Positions 23,828-35,189 of a stretch of 64,000 nucleotides of DNA are shown here, piece after piece; the first letter of the stretch is position 1; every line of letters starts with the position of its first letter. Origin of the DNA: Gymnopus androsaceus JB14 (Eukaryota; Basidiomycota; Agaricomycetes; Agaricales; Omphalotaceae); NCBI GenBank assembly GCA_009733575.1, contig ML769481.1:124001-188000 (forward strand). Direction: 5' to 3'. The notes below the pieces were generated by a model that searched no databases, was not told the origin of the DNA, and saw only the letters and a list, made by a program, of their open reading frames with translations. The translations under genes and the position numbers were made by a program.

Positions 23828-24029
23828 GCGTGAGGTGAGTTTATCAAACTCTTCGTTCCTTTGCTTTACACTGATAAAAGAGTACATCCATCTAGTACAG
23901 CGCACAGTGAAGCATTTAGTAGATAAGGATAACAATGATAAATAATGCAAGTTGCCCTTTGAGCACACACTATTGGACAGTGCTCCATCTTGGATTTCCG
24001 TTTAATCGGCTGTCTCTTCGCTATACCAA

Positions 24030-24745
24030 ACTTTAGTCAAACTGAAGCGTATAGCATCCACACAAAACTCACCTGCTGGACATCGAGCCTTCTCCGTTCC
24101 CACTCTGGTGTTAGATTAAACATCTCGTCCACCATATTCTGTACCATCTTTGCCTGCTCCGCGGCCTTCAGCTTGCGTTCACGCGCCTGTTCCATAGCAA
24201 TCCGGTTTTGCTCTCGGATTTCAGCCATTTTGGCCTTGTGCAACTCTTTCTGTTGACGTTGCCACTCGGCTCTGTCTTCTATCCTTCGCTTGACCTCTTC
24301 TGAGGCGTTCTGATAGGAAAGGGATGTAGGAAAGCCCATTCGGATGTCGTACGCCTGATTAACGAAGAATGGTTCAAAGAAAAGCTTGCGGTCGACATGT
24401 AGCTCATACCCTGCGCTTTTCCGTGTCCCCTAGAATCATGAACGCATCGTAGACCTGAGAGAACGCAAGTCAGTATTTCGGTGACAAGTTTATGAGTCTT
24501 TGCGCACCTGCTGAAAGCTCCGTTCTGCACGCTCCTTCTCTTCGCCGGAGGCGCCAGGATCTTGTTTATCTGGATGTGTCTCGAGGGCTCTCTGCTTGTA
24601 AGCTCGCCGAACTAAAGCACAAAGGAAACGTACACGTACGTGTGAGAAGGTGAATGCTTTCGACAAGCGGCGAATACACGTATTACGTACCTTCTTCAGC
24701 AGAAGCGGAAGGGCGGACACCAAGTATCTGATAGAGAGTTGGCAT
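24030..24745 (-). CDS. J-domain (DnaJ/HSP40) protein with coiled-coil tail
   Basis: The start at 24745 gives MPTLYQILGVRPSASAEE; an intron leads to VRRAYKQRALETHPDKQDPG with the invariant HPD, then ERAERSFQQ, and an exon resembling VYDAFMILGDTEKRRVYD. The next exon encodes a charged helical stretch EWQRQQKELHKAKMAEIREQ and MVQNMVDEMFNLTPEWERRR. J-domain proteins stimulate Hsp70 ATPase. The arrangement (N-terminal J domain, then coiled coil, no zinc finger) is class C; I cannot match it to a specific member. The last exon after the donor near 24070 is not certain, so the 3' end is approximate. Confidence 0.75.
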
Positions 24746-24866
24746 AAAGCAGCCTCCTGGAAGAGAAGATATCCAGAATTGCGCGCTAAGTAACTTAAAG
24801 TAAGTAGTTCGAGTTGAACCAAATTTTAACCTTCTTAATGGAGATGCGTGAGAAGGACCTCGGTGA

Positions 24867-25328
24867 TTGCGCGCATCTGATTTTTCGGCGTCTGTTTCCC
24901 ATCTAGATTCTACGTTCTGGAGATTCGAGAAACCCTTCCTTCCTTCGCTTTGGCTATATTTTTTTTTTGACTGGATGGCTGGGTCAAGGAAGCTACTATA
25001 TGCCTCGTGGAAAACGGCGTTCAATGATGTTGCTTTTACTAGGAAGGGCATCCCCTCTTCTCTACTAGACTCAGTTCTCGAGGAAGGTAGTTGTTAGATG
25101 CTATACTATCCGTTGGAGAAGCAGGAGCATGCTTTTAAAGGAGTGCCACCACAAGCGAGAACAACGGCTTTTACGGCGGTCACTACTGAACATCTTCAGA
25201 ATTTAGTATCCAACACAACTGCGAATCATCCGAAATTCCTGGAGTCAGATCTGGCTAGAAAACCAGCTGGGTCACATGAAGGAAAACACGTTATCCAAAC
25301 TGTGGATTCGCCCGTACTGCTCCACTGA
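24867..25328 (+). other. Open frame interrupted by a single TAG, function unknown
   Basis: Two open stretches of 76 residues each lie in the same frame, separated only by TAG at 25095-25097. The second reads FTAVTTEHLQNLV and HVIQTVDSPVLLH. No family is recognised and the first part overlaps the region upstream of the J-domain gene, so this may be chance. Confidence 0.15.
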
Positions 25329-26168
25329 TCGCTATATCACCCGACAATACCTAAAGTCTCAGTGAGTAATTTTTTTTCTGAGTATTGCTTGATATATCTC
25401 GCCTTTATTGGTCAAGGAACGTATATCTTGATCACAATTTTCCAACACATGGCCAGCACTTAATAGTAGGATCTCAACCTGAGGGTGATCTACAGAATCA
25501 ATACGTTCTGTATATTTAAGGCCTGACAAGCAATAGTGTATATCCTTGATACGCTGGCACGATGGAAGCTTGACTGGAGTCTCCCAGCGTGAGTGTTTAT
25601 AGATTTATACCTCTCTTGTAGCTTGTTATTGAGTCGTCAGATTTCAAGGCTATTCTCCTGAACGATCTTGCAATGGGGTGAGTAGATCATATCAAACGAG
25701 CTGATAATGGATCGTACTGCGCCTCCCACCGGTTACGATTCTATAAGTCCTCTGGCGCTTCATTCACACACCTCCTACAATGGTCTATTCATATTTCGTG
25801 GCTGCCAGGCCTTATACTCAGACACGACGAGGTCACTGTATATGATGACGACGCAATCCGTTTGTTAGCTGAAGCAGCCGACTCCTAAGGATCGGTAACT
25901 CGTGCTCTAATGGGAGCTGATACTAGGAATGCTCACTTCGCTTTAGCCAGATAGATCATTCACAGGTTCACTGTCTCCCAATAAATTAATCATCGTACGG
26001 TCTTTGAGTCAATTTCTCACGACTAGAAATTGCTCCGCTCACCCTCCGTTGGTGCAATATGCATGACACTCATCCTCCTAGCTAGCTCCGACAGACATCC
26101 GAAAAGAGATATAAAACCACAGTTCACAGTCGAATCCTAGTATCGATACTGCATCTTTCTGACATCAA
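25329..26168. other. Intergenic region, no supported gene
   Basis: AT-rich sequence with stops in all frames. A TATA-like element GATATAAAACC at about 26108 precedes the SDR gene at 26169. Confidence 0.35.
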
Positions 26169-27471
26169 ATGGCTCCTCTACGTGACGCAGCTTCGTACGG
26201 GAAACCCAAGCCGAAGGTGGTGCTCCCCCCTGTCGTCAAGGGCGATCTCACTGGAAAGACTGTCATAGTCACTGGCGCTAACATTGGTCTTGGATTCGAG
26301 GCTGCAAAACACTTTGCTACCATGAATCCAGCGCAATTGATTATCGTCTGTAGGTCCATGGAGAAAGCTCAAGCGAGCATCAAGCGTGAGTGGGTTCGCG
26401 GATTTGAATTACCGTGCTCATATGTGCTTGGTAGAAATTGAAAAAGAAACTGGATACAAGAACGCGGAGCCTATGGTTCTAGACTTGGGCAAGTGGAGCT
26501 CCATCTCCGAGTTTGCCACTCAAGCTAGCAAGACATTGGACCGTCATCGACATTCTCGTTGAGAATGCTGCCGTTGGCATACCCGGTAACTACGTGCCGA
26601 CCGAGGACGGCTGGGAGTCGATGTAAGTGTGCTCCATACTGTTGTGATGCATTAAATACCTATAGCTACGATTTACAGGCTTCAAGTTAACTCACTGGGA
26701 CCCGCCATGCATGTTCTCCTTTTACTTCCCATAATCATGAACACAGGTCAAGGTGCACTCCGTGGTGCCGCGAATAGTAGTGGTCTCGAGTGGGGCAGCT
26801 TTCTCCGCCAGTATTAGCTCCGATGTCTATCGCCGCGCCGAATACCCTCGAAATGCTTTCTAGCAAGGCATATTGTACTGAGGAGTAAGTAATCCCAGTT
26901 CCCAACTGCTTTCTTTGTTAATTATATCACAACTCAAAGGGTGCTTGCAAACCGTTATCAGCCTATCGAAGAGTAAGTTTAAGTTTCTACAAGCTACTTA
27001 TTGCACTCTAATCATCAACGAAAATTTTCAGTGCTGAACATCATGCTCGTGCGTAAGCTGGCGGAGCACCTACCACAAAACGTCGTTCCAGTCACTCTCA
27101 GTCCAGGTTTCTGTGTATCAGGGTTGCGTCGATGGGCAGTAGGAGAGGTAGCCGAACAGTTCAAGAAAATGGAAGATGAATCTGCATATACCTCAGAGGA
27201 AGGTAGTCGACACATTATCTATTCTGCAATAGGTGGAAAGGACGAAGAATTGCGGGGTGCTTTCATGTCGTACTTGGAACCGGCCGAGATTTCGGCCTGG
27301 ATGTTGAGTGATCGAAGGAAAGAAGGCCGAGGATAAAACCTGGGTATGATTTTTTTGCGCCTTGAGAGGTTTTTCAAACTTATATGCTCTGTATAGGTTG
27401 AGATGATTGAGCTTTTTGGCAAGCTCGATGACAGAATTCCTGGCATAGTTGCACAGTATCTCAAGGCTTGA
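26169..27471 (+). pseudogene. Short-chain dehydrogenase/reductase, copy 1 (frame damaged)
   Basis: The start MAPLRDAASYGKPKPKVVLP is followed by GDLTGKTVIVTGANIGLGFE with the TGxxxGxG cofactor motif, then LIIVCRSMEKAQASIK, ETGYKNAEP, VNSLGPAMHVLLLLPIIM, LNIMLVRKLAEHLPQ and EEGSRHIIYSAIGGKDEELR, ending KA at TGA 27469. The protein is of the retinol dehydrogenase-like SDR type. Against its sister at 35190 it has three extra bases (near 26541, 26755, 26829), and the active-site segment reads RYQPIEE where copy 2 has RYTESK, so the catalytic YxxxK lysine is lost in this reading. Because extra bases are common in this window, some damage could be read error, but the YxxxK region differs by several bases. 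Confidence 0.6.
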
Positions 27472-27591
27472 ATGGTGCGACAAGATTGGTAGTGGGAAAT
27501 CGTTATAAATATAGAATGTTCAATATGCATACAACGTGAAACACTGCTGTGATTTGTTTTGATCCCCCAAGCTACAGAAGACATGAACACG

Positions 27592-28050
27592 CCAGCCTAT
27601 AATATTAGGACGGAATGAAATTTTCATCTTCAACAATCAATGGGGGACTGCAGCATGATACTGAGACCCTGATAAGCATGTGGGTATCCGAAAGGTCTAA
27701 GCTGTATGTATTCAGCCAGATATGTGTGTCAAAGCTGTATATTTACTCGCATATAGTTAAACCTATTCTAGGGTTAGGACCAGAGTGGCCGATGTGGGAC
27801 AGGAAAATATTGAGACGGTGCATAAGCCTGAGCCTATACAAGCTGTAGACACCCTTTGTATGGACAAGGTCGCCGTGCTATGAAGGATCTCCACAGCCCA
27901 CAAACCCGGGTACGTGAAGGGGCTTGTGCCATCAAGGTAAGTATGAGGTTTTTCATCGAAGGAGCAGGGCTTTAATACTGAAAAAAATACGCACGGACCA
28001 TTGCCATCACATGTAACCTGTCTGGGCAGCGTTCGCCATCAGCCAACCAT
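27592..28050. repeat. Spacer repeat, copy 1
   Basis: About 450 bp downstream of SDR copy 1 recurs downstream of SDR copy 2 (36600-37080) and, in part, at 30105-30480. Shared runs include CCTATTCTAGGGTTAG and ATGAAGGATCTCCACAGCCC. This copy lacks about 35 bp (around 27777) present in the other two. It ends just before the F-box gene start, so the duplicated unit was SDR, spacer and F-box. Confidence 0.8.
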
Positions 28051-28051
28051 C

Positions 28052-29152
28052 ATGACTCTCCCTTATGAGCTTCACGAGCTCATTATCGACAAGCTACGCT
28101 ATTCTTTCCCCGAACTGGAAGCCTGTAGCCTCGTCTGCAGAGCTTGGCTTCCTCGCTGTCGATTACATCTCTTCCGGGTCATTCGAATAGGTCCCCAAAG
28201 AGTACGTGGGATAGGGAAGGAGCAGACGCAAGAATCTTTCAACAAGTTCCAAGCATCTTTTGCAGCTCCTGGACCAAATTGAGCATCTTGAGCATCTAGT
28301 CATCGAAAAGTATTGGGAGTTCCATGCCAATCGTGACATTCTACGATTTATTGCGTTGCACATGCTCCCAAGTTGAAAACACTGTGCTTATCAGAGTTTA
28401 AATGGTATCCTTCATTTGACGTTCTCGTCCTTGAAGATATCTTCGACCAGTGGAATTCTGACTTCATCGCTCACGGTATACCTCCACTAAGACTGGAGCG
28501 ACTCTGTCTTCGAAAGTTCTCAATGAAGGGGACCAATCTCATTCAGATGGTGGTTCTACCCTCTCCATGCTTGGATCTGCACTCGTTGCGCTATCTAGCT
28601 ATATCCGCGACAAGTCTAGAAACGGCTCTTGCTAATGAGTTCTCAGAGCTCGGCAAGGAGCTCGTTCATCTTACTATTACTAATCTCGATACATCAGGTC
28701 CGTATTCTCCCTCTATTCCACTTGTAAACTTAACTTTAAAAACGTATAACAGTATTCAATCTTTGGGCAGAGTCATTTCCCAAGCTCTCTCAACTACAAG
28801 TATTTGTAACAGATGAATTGTTTCTTTTGCGACTCTTACAGCACCTCTCGACGCAATGGCCTTTCGAGAGGGAATTGTTAGATGTTCACATAATTTTGAA
28901 GCGGAATACATTGCTCACAATAACGCGCTCGAACCGTTTAATGGCATTCTCAGCTCCTCCCTCAATCCAGTTCTTCATGGGTTGATCAACGAAACTGATG
29001 GTAGCAGCGGAATATACATCAGCATGGATTTTATCCATGTGGATGGGTCAGAGATGCAACAAAGGTACATTAGGAAGGCGTTTCCGCTAAGCTTCGCGAC
29101 CGGAAGCCTGCACTGGAGGGACAGGAGATCATTGGAATGGTGGTTCGAGTGA
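28052..29152 (+). CDS. F-box protein, copy 1 of the duplicated block
   Basis: The start at 28052 gives MTLPYELHELIIDKLRYSFP and ACSLVCRAWLPRCRLHLFR, a clear N-terminal F-box. Later frames give LLQLLDQIEHLEHLVIEKYW, LERLCLRKFSM, LRYLAISATSLETAL and a C-terminal segment ending SLHWRDRRSLEWWFE, the leucine-rich organisation of agaricomycete F-box proteins. Frame changes near 28250, 28370 and 28815 must be bridged by introns or single-base corrections, so the exact model is unresolved. Likely an SCF ubiquitin ligase adaptor of unknown target. A remnant of the sister copy lies at 37098. Confidence 0.6.
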
Positions 29153-29536
29153 TACCATTACATTACCTATTGCTTAGACTAAGTCCTCAAATCAGACTTG
29201 ATACTTCTCCCAAAGGTGATTCAGTTGAACGTATTACTGTATTATGATCCCAGAGTTGTACAGCTACACTACTTTATTCCTCGCATCTTCAATTCCCAAC
29301 AAAAAACCATCAGGGCTCCGGCCGAAAGGCGCGGGCAAAGTATGAATGTCGAAGTTGATAAATATACATGAGGCATATGCATGCCATTGCGAAAGAGGCG
29401 GAAGGCTAGGATATGTATCCAAGGTAAAGCATTGAGTCGATCTAAATGAAACGTATGAATGAGCGTTGAGATCTGGAAAGAGAACTTGACTTACAGAGAA
29501 TAATAATACACAGAATAGAGCTATGGCTATAGCGAC

Positions 29537-29662
29537 CTATGAGATAACGCACGCGCTGTCTGAAGAACTACCGCTCTCGTTGTCAGAAGGCAGGGAAGTT
29601 GTCTCGACCTCCTCAATGGGAGTAGCAGCAGAGTAAGATGCTAGGGTAGTGAAAGCGTCCAT
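29537..29662 (-). CDS. Lipopeptide mating pheromone precursor (CaaX peptide)
   Basis: A 41-codon gene too short for usual ORF cut-offs. It begins MDAFTTLASY, a start very like the MDAFT/MDSFT starts of agaricomycete pheromone precursors, continues with an acidic and Ser/Thr-rich stretch (EEVETTSLPSDNES) and ends SDSACVIS followed by TAG. CVIS is a proper CaaX box (Cys, two aliphatics, Ser), predicting farnesylation, removal of VIS and carboxymethylation. Mature basidiomycete pheromones are about 9-15 residues, so cleavage around DNES would leave a peptide such as SGSSSDSAC. The partner would be a STE3-type receptor; none is visible in this window. It lies between the two copies of the SDR/F-box block, in sequence otherwise without genes. 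Confidence 0.78.
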   Translation of the reverse strand: MDAFTTLASYSAATPIEEVETTSLPSDNESGSSSDSACVIS

Positions 29663-30104
29663 TTCTTGAGTTCGAGTAGATGAGTGGGTTAATGTTGAGC
29701 TCGGAAGGGACGGTATAGGTTGAATAAGAACCTAATGAGGTTCAAACAAAAAGTTGAATCATTTATACCATTTCTACGGCCCCTTAGCCAGTTCTATTGT
29801 GTTTTTGTATGCGCTAATTTGGGATGCAAAGTGCGCCCTTGACTGGCCTTTTGTTCTCTTCCCCTGGATTAAGATGTCTTCCCAGCTGAATACAATAAGA
29901 CCAAGATCAGGGTGACTTTAGAAGATTTCAGACAGGACATGGAGGGAAGAAACAATAAGAAGTGTCAATCTAGGTAGTTGTAGAAACAAAAAGACTCGGG
30001 CCTTGCTCGGAGTAATCCCGAATCTCCCGCGGATAGTCTGACTTTCTTGCTGTCGTTTTGCCCCTCTCTAACCATGCCTAAATTTTTCATCGGATGAGAT
30101 ATCC
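29663..30104. other. Upstream region of the pheromone gene, no gene seen
   Basis: No open frame with a family pattern. On the reverse strand the first 100 bases are pyrimidine-rich, as for a fungal 5' leader. Confidence 0.3.
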
Positions 30105-30480
30105 GAGAGGTCAAAGCTGTGTGTATTCAACCGGATATGTATGTCAAAGCTGTATATTTACCCACGTATAGCTAAACCTATTCTAGGGTTAGAACAGCGA
30201 ACTGGCAAAGAAAAAGAGCCCACCCAGCCAGAGTGGCCAATGTGGGACAGGAAAATATTGAGATGGTGCATAAGCCTGAGCCTATACAAGCCGCAGACAC
30301 CCTTTGTATGGACAAGGTCGCCGTGCTATGAAGGATCTCCACAGCCCACAAACCCGGGTACGTGAAGGGGCTTGTGCCATCAAGGTAAGTATGAGATTTT
30401 TCAATGAAGGAGCAGGGCTTTAATACTGAAGAAAATACGTACGGACCATTGCCATCACATGTATTCTTTCTGGACAAAAA
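30105..30480. repeat. Spacer repeat, copy 2 (partial, no SDR or F-box attached)
   Basis: Matches 27700-28020 and 36700-37080 with scattered substitutions, and contains the 35-bp segment missing from copy 1. It stops before the F-box start and has no SDR upstream, so it is either a truncated third block or a separate transposition. A shorter, more diverged piece may continue at 30745-30790 (GTGCATAAGCCTGA). Confidence 0.75.
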
Positions 30481-31202
30481 TTGGGCGCTACCTCTGTTCT
30501 CCCGACTTTCAATCTAGCTTGCCGATATTGATATTTATATATGCAGGTCCCACTGGGAACACTCATGTCCAACATGTACAGTAGGAACAAACTTCAGCCA
30601 AGACCTCTATGGCTCCATTGGCACCCTAGTGCAATTATTGTCTAGGAACACTGTGAATAAGAGGCTTTACTAAATACCCTAATACACCTGGCAGCAAATT
30701 TGTAAAACTTGAAAAGAACCCAACTAGAGTGACTGGAAAGTATGTATTGACAGTGCATAAGCCTGAACCTGTACCAATGGAAGTGAAGAATATGGATTAT
30801 GGGATGTTAAGCTCACTGATGAAGAGATAGAACTGATATGCGGCATCATGTGCAGAGCTGCACAGAGGAGGACCTTGCTATGGGATCACCCAGGTTTTGC
30901 TGATGGGAATGTACCGAGACTACAGAGCCGTAAGTGTAATAGCCTGAGATTATTTTCAAAAACCATCTGAGAAACAAGGATTCAAGTTCTGAAGGACCGC
31001 TACAGACTATGGCGCAAGGAAGTAAGCAAGTAGCTTGGTGACCTGCCTTTTGCCTGCCTTCTATGAGCTTGGTGAAAGTGTCGAACCTCGATAGAAGAAC
31101 CGTCAACCTCTAGAGGGGACTGCTTTAGGCCTAGTAAGCAAGTGCCGGAGCGCATATTGATCGTGTTGAAATAGAGTAAAGCCAGCTATATTGTGGTAAC
31201 GT
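30481..31202. other. No supported gene
   Basis: AT-rich intergenic sequence. The reverse open stretch at 30846-31106 has no recognisable motif. Confidence 0.3.
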
Positions 31203-31298
31203 GGTTCGATGGCGTAGCGGTTATCGCATCTGTCTTACATGAGCGAGGATATTAATTGTATGCACAGAAGGTCTCCGGTTCGATCCCGGGTCGAATCA
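31203..31298 (+). tRNA. tRNA-Val(UAC) with a 23-nt intron
   Basis: Acceptor GGTTCGA pairs with TCGAATC; the D arm is GCGTAGCGGTTATCGC; anticodon stem TCTGT pairs with ACAGA around loop C-T-TAC-A, so the anticodon is TAC. A 23-nt intron follows one base after the anticodon. The T arm contains CCGGTTCGATCCCGG. A T7 run at 31322-31328 provides the Pol III terminator. Confidence 0.9.
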
Positions 31299-31321
31299 TG
31301 CGAATGGTCCTGTGATGGTTA

Positions 31322-31328
31322 TTTTTTT
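31322..31328 (+). terminator. Pol III terminator of tRNA-Val
   Basis: Seven T in a row, 24 bases past the tRNA-Val 3' end. Confidence 0.6.
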
Positions 31329-32084
31329 GTTAAAAAAATGTACTTTGTGACCAGTAGGTTCAAAGTGGGTTGGGTATTTTGGCTTCCGCAGGCACATTAC
31401 ATACACCTATACTCAAGGTTAATGTCGCTTCCCAGTGGAAGGTGGAGTCGAAGCTGGTAGCTAGTAGGTGTTTTCGAGAGGTATATAGTACACTAGCATA
31501 TAGTACGTATCCTAATCATGAGTATTTATCGTTCCAGACACATACTAGTGCAAAATTGGACAATCAATGCTTATTCGATCGTAAAAGAATCAAACGACTT
31601 CGGATCCGAGCGCAGAGCACAACATTTCCCTTTCTCTTTGCGATGTCCGTTCCCTCACCTACTGCCCTCCCCTGCTTTGCCTCGCCTCCGCCTCACCTAG
31701 ATCGCACCCATACTCATACTCGTATTCGTATTCCCACCAACCGTATCGCGCAGACTCCACATCCCCGCTGGAACGATAGAAGCGAGGGAGTTGACGAGAT
31801 CGGAGCCGGGTATGGGGATGTTTTTTCGTTGCCTACGTAGCCGATGGGTTGAGCGGGAGCGGAGGGGGAGAAAGGGAGGCAGGAGTATATGTAGGATGAG
31901 CGGATGGTTTAGCGGTGAGTGACAGGTCAGGAGAGTGATCGTCGCCGGTCGGTCAGCGCAGCGCAGGGTTTTGCATTTGGGTAGGCGAATGATATACGGC
32001 ACGAGTTGCGGTGAACGAAGGAACGAAAGGAAAGATGAAAAGGGGTTCAGTAGGCAGCGTTCGAGGGAATGGAAGGGAAGGTGC

Positions 32085-32920
32085 TTACAGTTCACGGACT
32101 ACACGTGCGACGGGGGAAGAGGGAATGGGAGCAAACATTTGTCAGTAACAGCATACGAATAAAATAACCGTCGCAAACTGACCTCTAACAATAAAATTAG
32201 CCGCAATCGCCACAAACAAGAGGACGCTGACGATGATAGGGCCGGCGATTGCGTCTGAAGAAGGACACTCAGTCAGTGACATAGATATCGGTACGAAGGC
32301 GGAAACTGCGTGACTAACCAAAATGGCCCGGATCCCTCTTCCTAATCATGGTAATCCTCCTCTGATATAACGCAAAGCCATACACCAAAACACCTATACT
32401 AATCAATGCATATGCATACGCGAAATTCCTCGCTATGGGGTTGTGATTGGAGGCGTTGAAGAGGGCTAGGGCGAGAGTTCCGAGGAGAACTGCGAGGTTG
32501 AGCCAGGATATCCAGGCTACGGGGGTGAATTGGCGTCAATGGATATGGATAGAAGGAGGTAAACTTACTTCGTTCATTAGCAAACCACACCTTTCCCTCT
32601 ACTTTAATCGGTGTAGCAATCTTTTTCGGTACTCGTACTGCAGACGGAAGGTTGTTTATCGAATGATAGTCTCTGACTGTAGGCATTAGCCCTTCACCAA
32701 TATTACTTCCATCTTCGTTGGCGGGCTCAACATCTGGTATGCCATCCCTCCTAGTATACCGAACATCCTTTGGCCTAGACACATTCGGTAGACTCGCTAG
32801 TGCACCAGCGGAGAATGGCGATAGACGTTCGGCCATTAGGTGCCAGGAGCGGCGGAGGAGGGAATCTGGACGTGGCTGTTCTGCGAGGGGGTTTTGCGGT
32901 CTGGGTGTTGGTGTGGACAT
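32085..32920 (-). CDS. VTC1-like DUF202 membrane protein (vacuolar transporter chaperone)
   Basis: The start MSTPTPRPQNPLAEQPRPDS opens a disordered N-terminal region of about 100 residues. The conserved core follows: VRVPKKIATPIKVEGKVWFA, NERS, then after an intron WISWLNLAVLLGTLALALFN, AYALISIGVLVYGFALYQRR, MIRKRDPGHF and, after another intron, AGPIIVSVLLFVAIAANFIV. This gives three membrane helices of the DUF202 fold with the basic KVWFANER motif of the polyphosphate-synthesising VTC complex. The last exon encodes only VREL before TAA at 32087-32085. It is longer than yeast Vtc1 because of the N-terminal extension. Expected location: vacuole or acidocalcisome membrane. Confidence 0.82.
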
Positions 32921-33002
32921 GGTAGCGAACGAGAAGACTGGCCCGACTCGGCAGGCACACCCAACACTTGAACGTGCTTGGGAAATAAATTTTGCCTATA
33001 AC

Positions 33003-33115
33003 TTATTCTCAGCTTCTCAGTCCAGGTGCTTCTTCTTCCAAACTGGCGTCTCAGCCAAAACAGAAACGTCGATGCAGCCAATCCTTCACAAAATCACGGG
33101 GTCATTGACTCCCAA
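33003..33115 (+). pseudogene. Fragment duplicated from the SNM1/PSO2-like gene 5' end
   Basis: About 110 bp match 40459-40585, the start of the SNM1-like gene: both include CTTCTTCCAAACTGGC and CAGCCAAAACAGAAACGTCG. Translated in the same frame it reads SSSSKLASQPKQKRR and then meets a stop. No start codon or downstream coding sequence accompanies it, so it is a dispersed fragment. Confidence 0.65.
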
Positions 33116-35189
33116 AGAGCGCGTTCAATCAACAACGGGTGCTCAATACATCATTTCTTGTCTTGGAGACAACCATGCCTTCCTTCGAGCAAATCGCGCA
33201 GCGACAAGGGAGGAGCACGTCTTTCTCATGGCCAGTAGCTACACAAACGGTATTTGTACAGTATGTCATTCAGAGTTTGACGCTCTGGAGGGAGATTTTC
33301 GCATCGCAAGCCTTAGCCAATTGATTCGTTCTAGTGAGTGGACTCTTAATTATTTATCAGTTCCGTTCCACCTACTTACGGTCACTCGCCGAAAAAGACC
33401 TTCTCTTCCCCAGACTTCGAGACACGTCGCACCGACCAAGGCTGCCCAAGAACACCCCGCTTAATGCACGTATTGCGCAATGCCCAAACTCAAAAAGTGT
33501 CGGTTCATGGCCATGGGTAGGATCGATATCGCGTGTCATCCGCATGAATCATGACCGGTACCACAACGCCCCAAACGGCAAACGCTCTCCTCTTCATCCC
33601 AGGACACAAATTTATGGCATCTTAAAGTTATCGGTGACCGATCTGCAATGCGCTTGGTCAGACTCAGATCTTGTCGTTCGTTGATGGAGACTCGGAAGCC
33701 AGCGTTACGGTCATACAGTATAGAACCTCAGAGAGGCTGGTTTTGGGTCTGCGGAGATTTGGGCGAGAGAGCTTGAGATTTTGGGTGGGTGATTTCTTTC
33801 GAGTCTGGGATGTTTCTGACGTAGGCAAGTAGGTAAGTTCTGCATTTCAAAAGACATCACTGTTTTCGATGCTGGGAGTTGTACTCTATCGACGGTGCTT
33901 TAGGAATTGGTGTTCTAGGTTCTTCCGAGCGAGCCGTGTTTTTACTTACCATGACCGATGAGCGGTTTTATAAGTATTGTCTACTACAATCCATATTCTA
34001 TCGTCTAAGCCTTTGTTGCAGTCCCGCGTGGAGATATCCAGAAAGCTAGCGCGCACTTTGCTTTGGTGGAGAAAGATCCCGATGCTACCGAGGACTAAAG
34101 TGACTCCGACGACTCGAGATGCCAATGGGCTATTCAAGCTGGACACAGGTTGGACAATGTCTGTGGACTAGATAAACCGAGAATAACTATATAACCTTGG
34201 CCCTGACTTGGGTATAAAGTCCAACTTTCAGAGTTCAAATTAATCGCCTGGTGCCCTATCTTCACACCCCTCCGATCAGAGCTGGTCTTTGATATTCATT
34301 TTTCGCTCCGCACATCTCCTTGCTTGTTTTCTCCTTCTAATTGGTCTCAGTTTGAGGTGGGTATTTTTCAAAATTCTTTGGGCATTGAATATCATACTGA
34401 TATGCTTTCTTTGCCAGACCAAAGAGAACAATAACAAACCATAACGCAGCGCGATGGGACTCACAGCGATCACCGGTTTTGGAACAGAAGAAGATGAAGT
34501 AATCAAGGAACGCACAAAAAGATGGGTAAACGTTTTTCTAGCCCGATTAAGAACACCTGCAAGGCGGCAGTAAATCATGATCTTGGATTTGCTAGGGCGT
34601 TGTATGTACTCCCTTCCCTATTGCGAACCATAGGTTTCGGGACCCAAGAAAGTGAGTTGCGGGTGTTGCTAGTTTATCATTTAACAAACAAAAATGTTTA
34701 ACTCGAGAGGTCTCATTGAGACGTCAGCACAAGTAAGCACTCAATGGAGTGGGCTGTCTGGAACAGGTCTGGAAAAGAAGGTACTTACAGTATCGTCTTT
34801 TGCTTGGACGTGTAAGCAAAGATTACAAGTGTCTAGATTAGATTAGCTGGGCGCTTACTGCTTACTCAGGAACAAGTTCTCTCCGTTCGAGCTCCGTTGA
34901 TTTAGTTGGCTTCTGTTCCCTGCAGGAACAAAATTCTTCTATGACTCCGTTTGAGCTCCGTTGACTCTCTAACTCTTTACATTCGTAGGAACAATGAGTA
35001 AGAGGGTTTTACTAAATGCCCCGTTTCTTGGCAATTAGAATCCGGCGAAGTAACTTAGTAAGGAGAAGAGTATGGGATTGATGACGCAGACTACTTCCAT
35101 CATTTGAAATCCAGTAGATACTTATAAAAGGTAGATTTTCTGCCTACTACATCCACACAAATTCACCCCATATCGTCACTAGCAACAAA
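33116..35189. other. No firmly supported gene
   Basis: Several short open stretches (for example 33334-33684 forward, 33946-34146 reverse) lack motifs or consistent splicing, and none is recognised. An imperfect internal repeat is present at 34875-34975 (GAGCTCCGTTGA twice). The last 60 bases before 35190 contain a TATA-like CTTATAAAAGG, probably the promoter of SDR copy 2. Confidence 0.3.

Noticed and set aside
31697..32095. 132-codon reverse frame downstream of the VTC-like gene
   Set aside because: It overlaps the last intron and exon of the VTC-like gene, has low-complexity content and no family motif.
33946..34146. Small reverse frame with a hydrophobic segment (VVGVTLVLGSIGIFL)
   Set aside because: One possible membrane helix alone, no recognisable family, no splice or promoter support.
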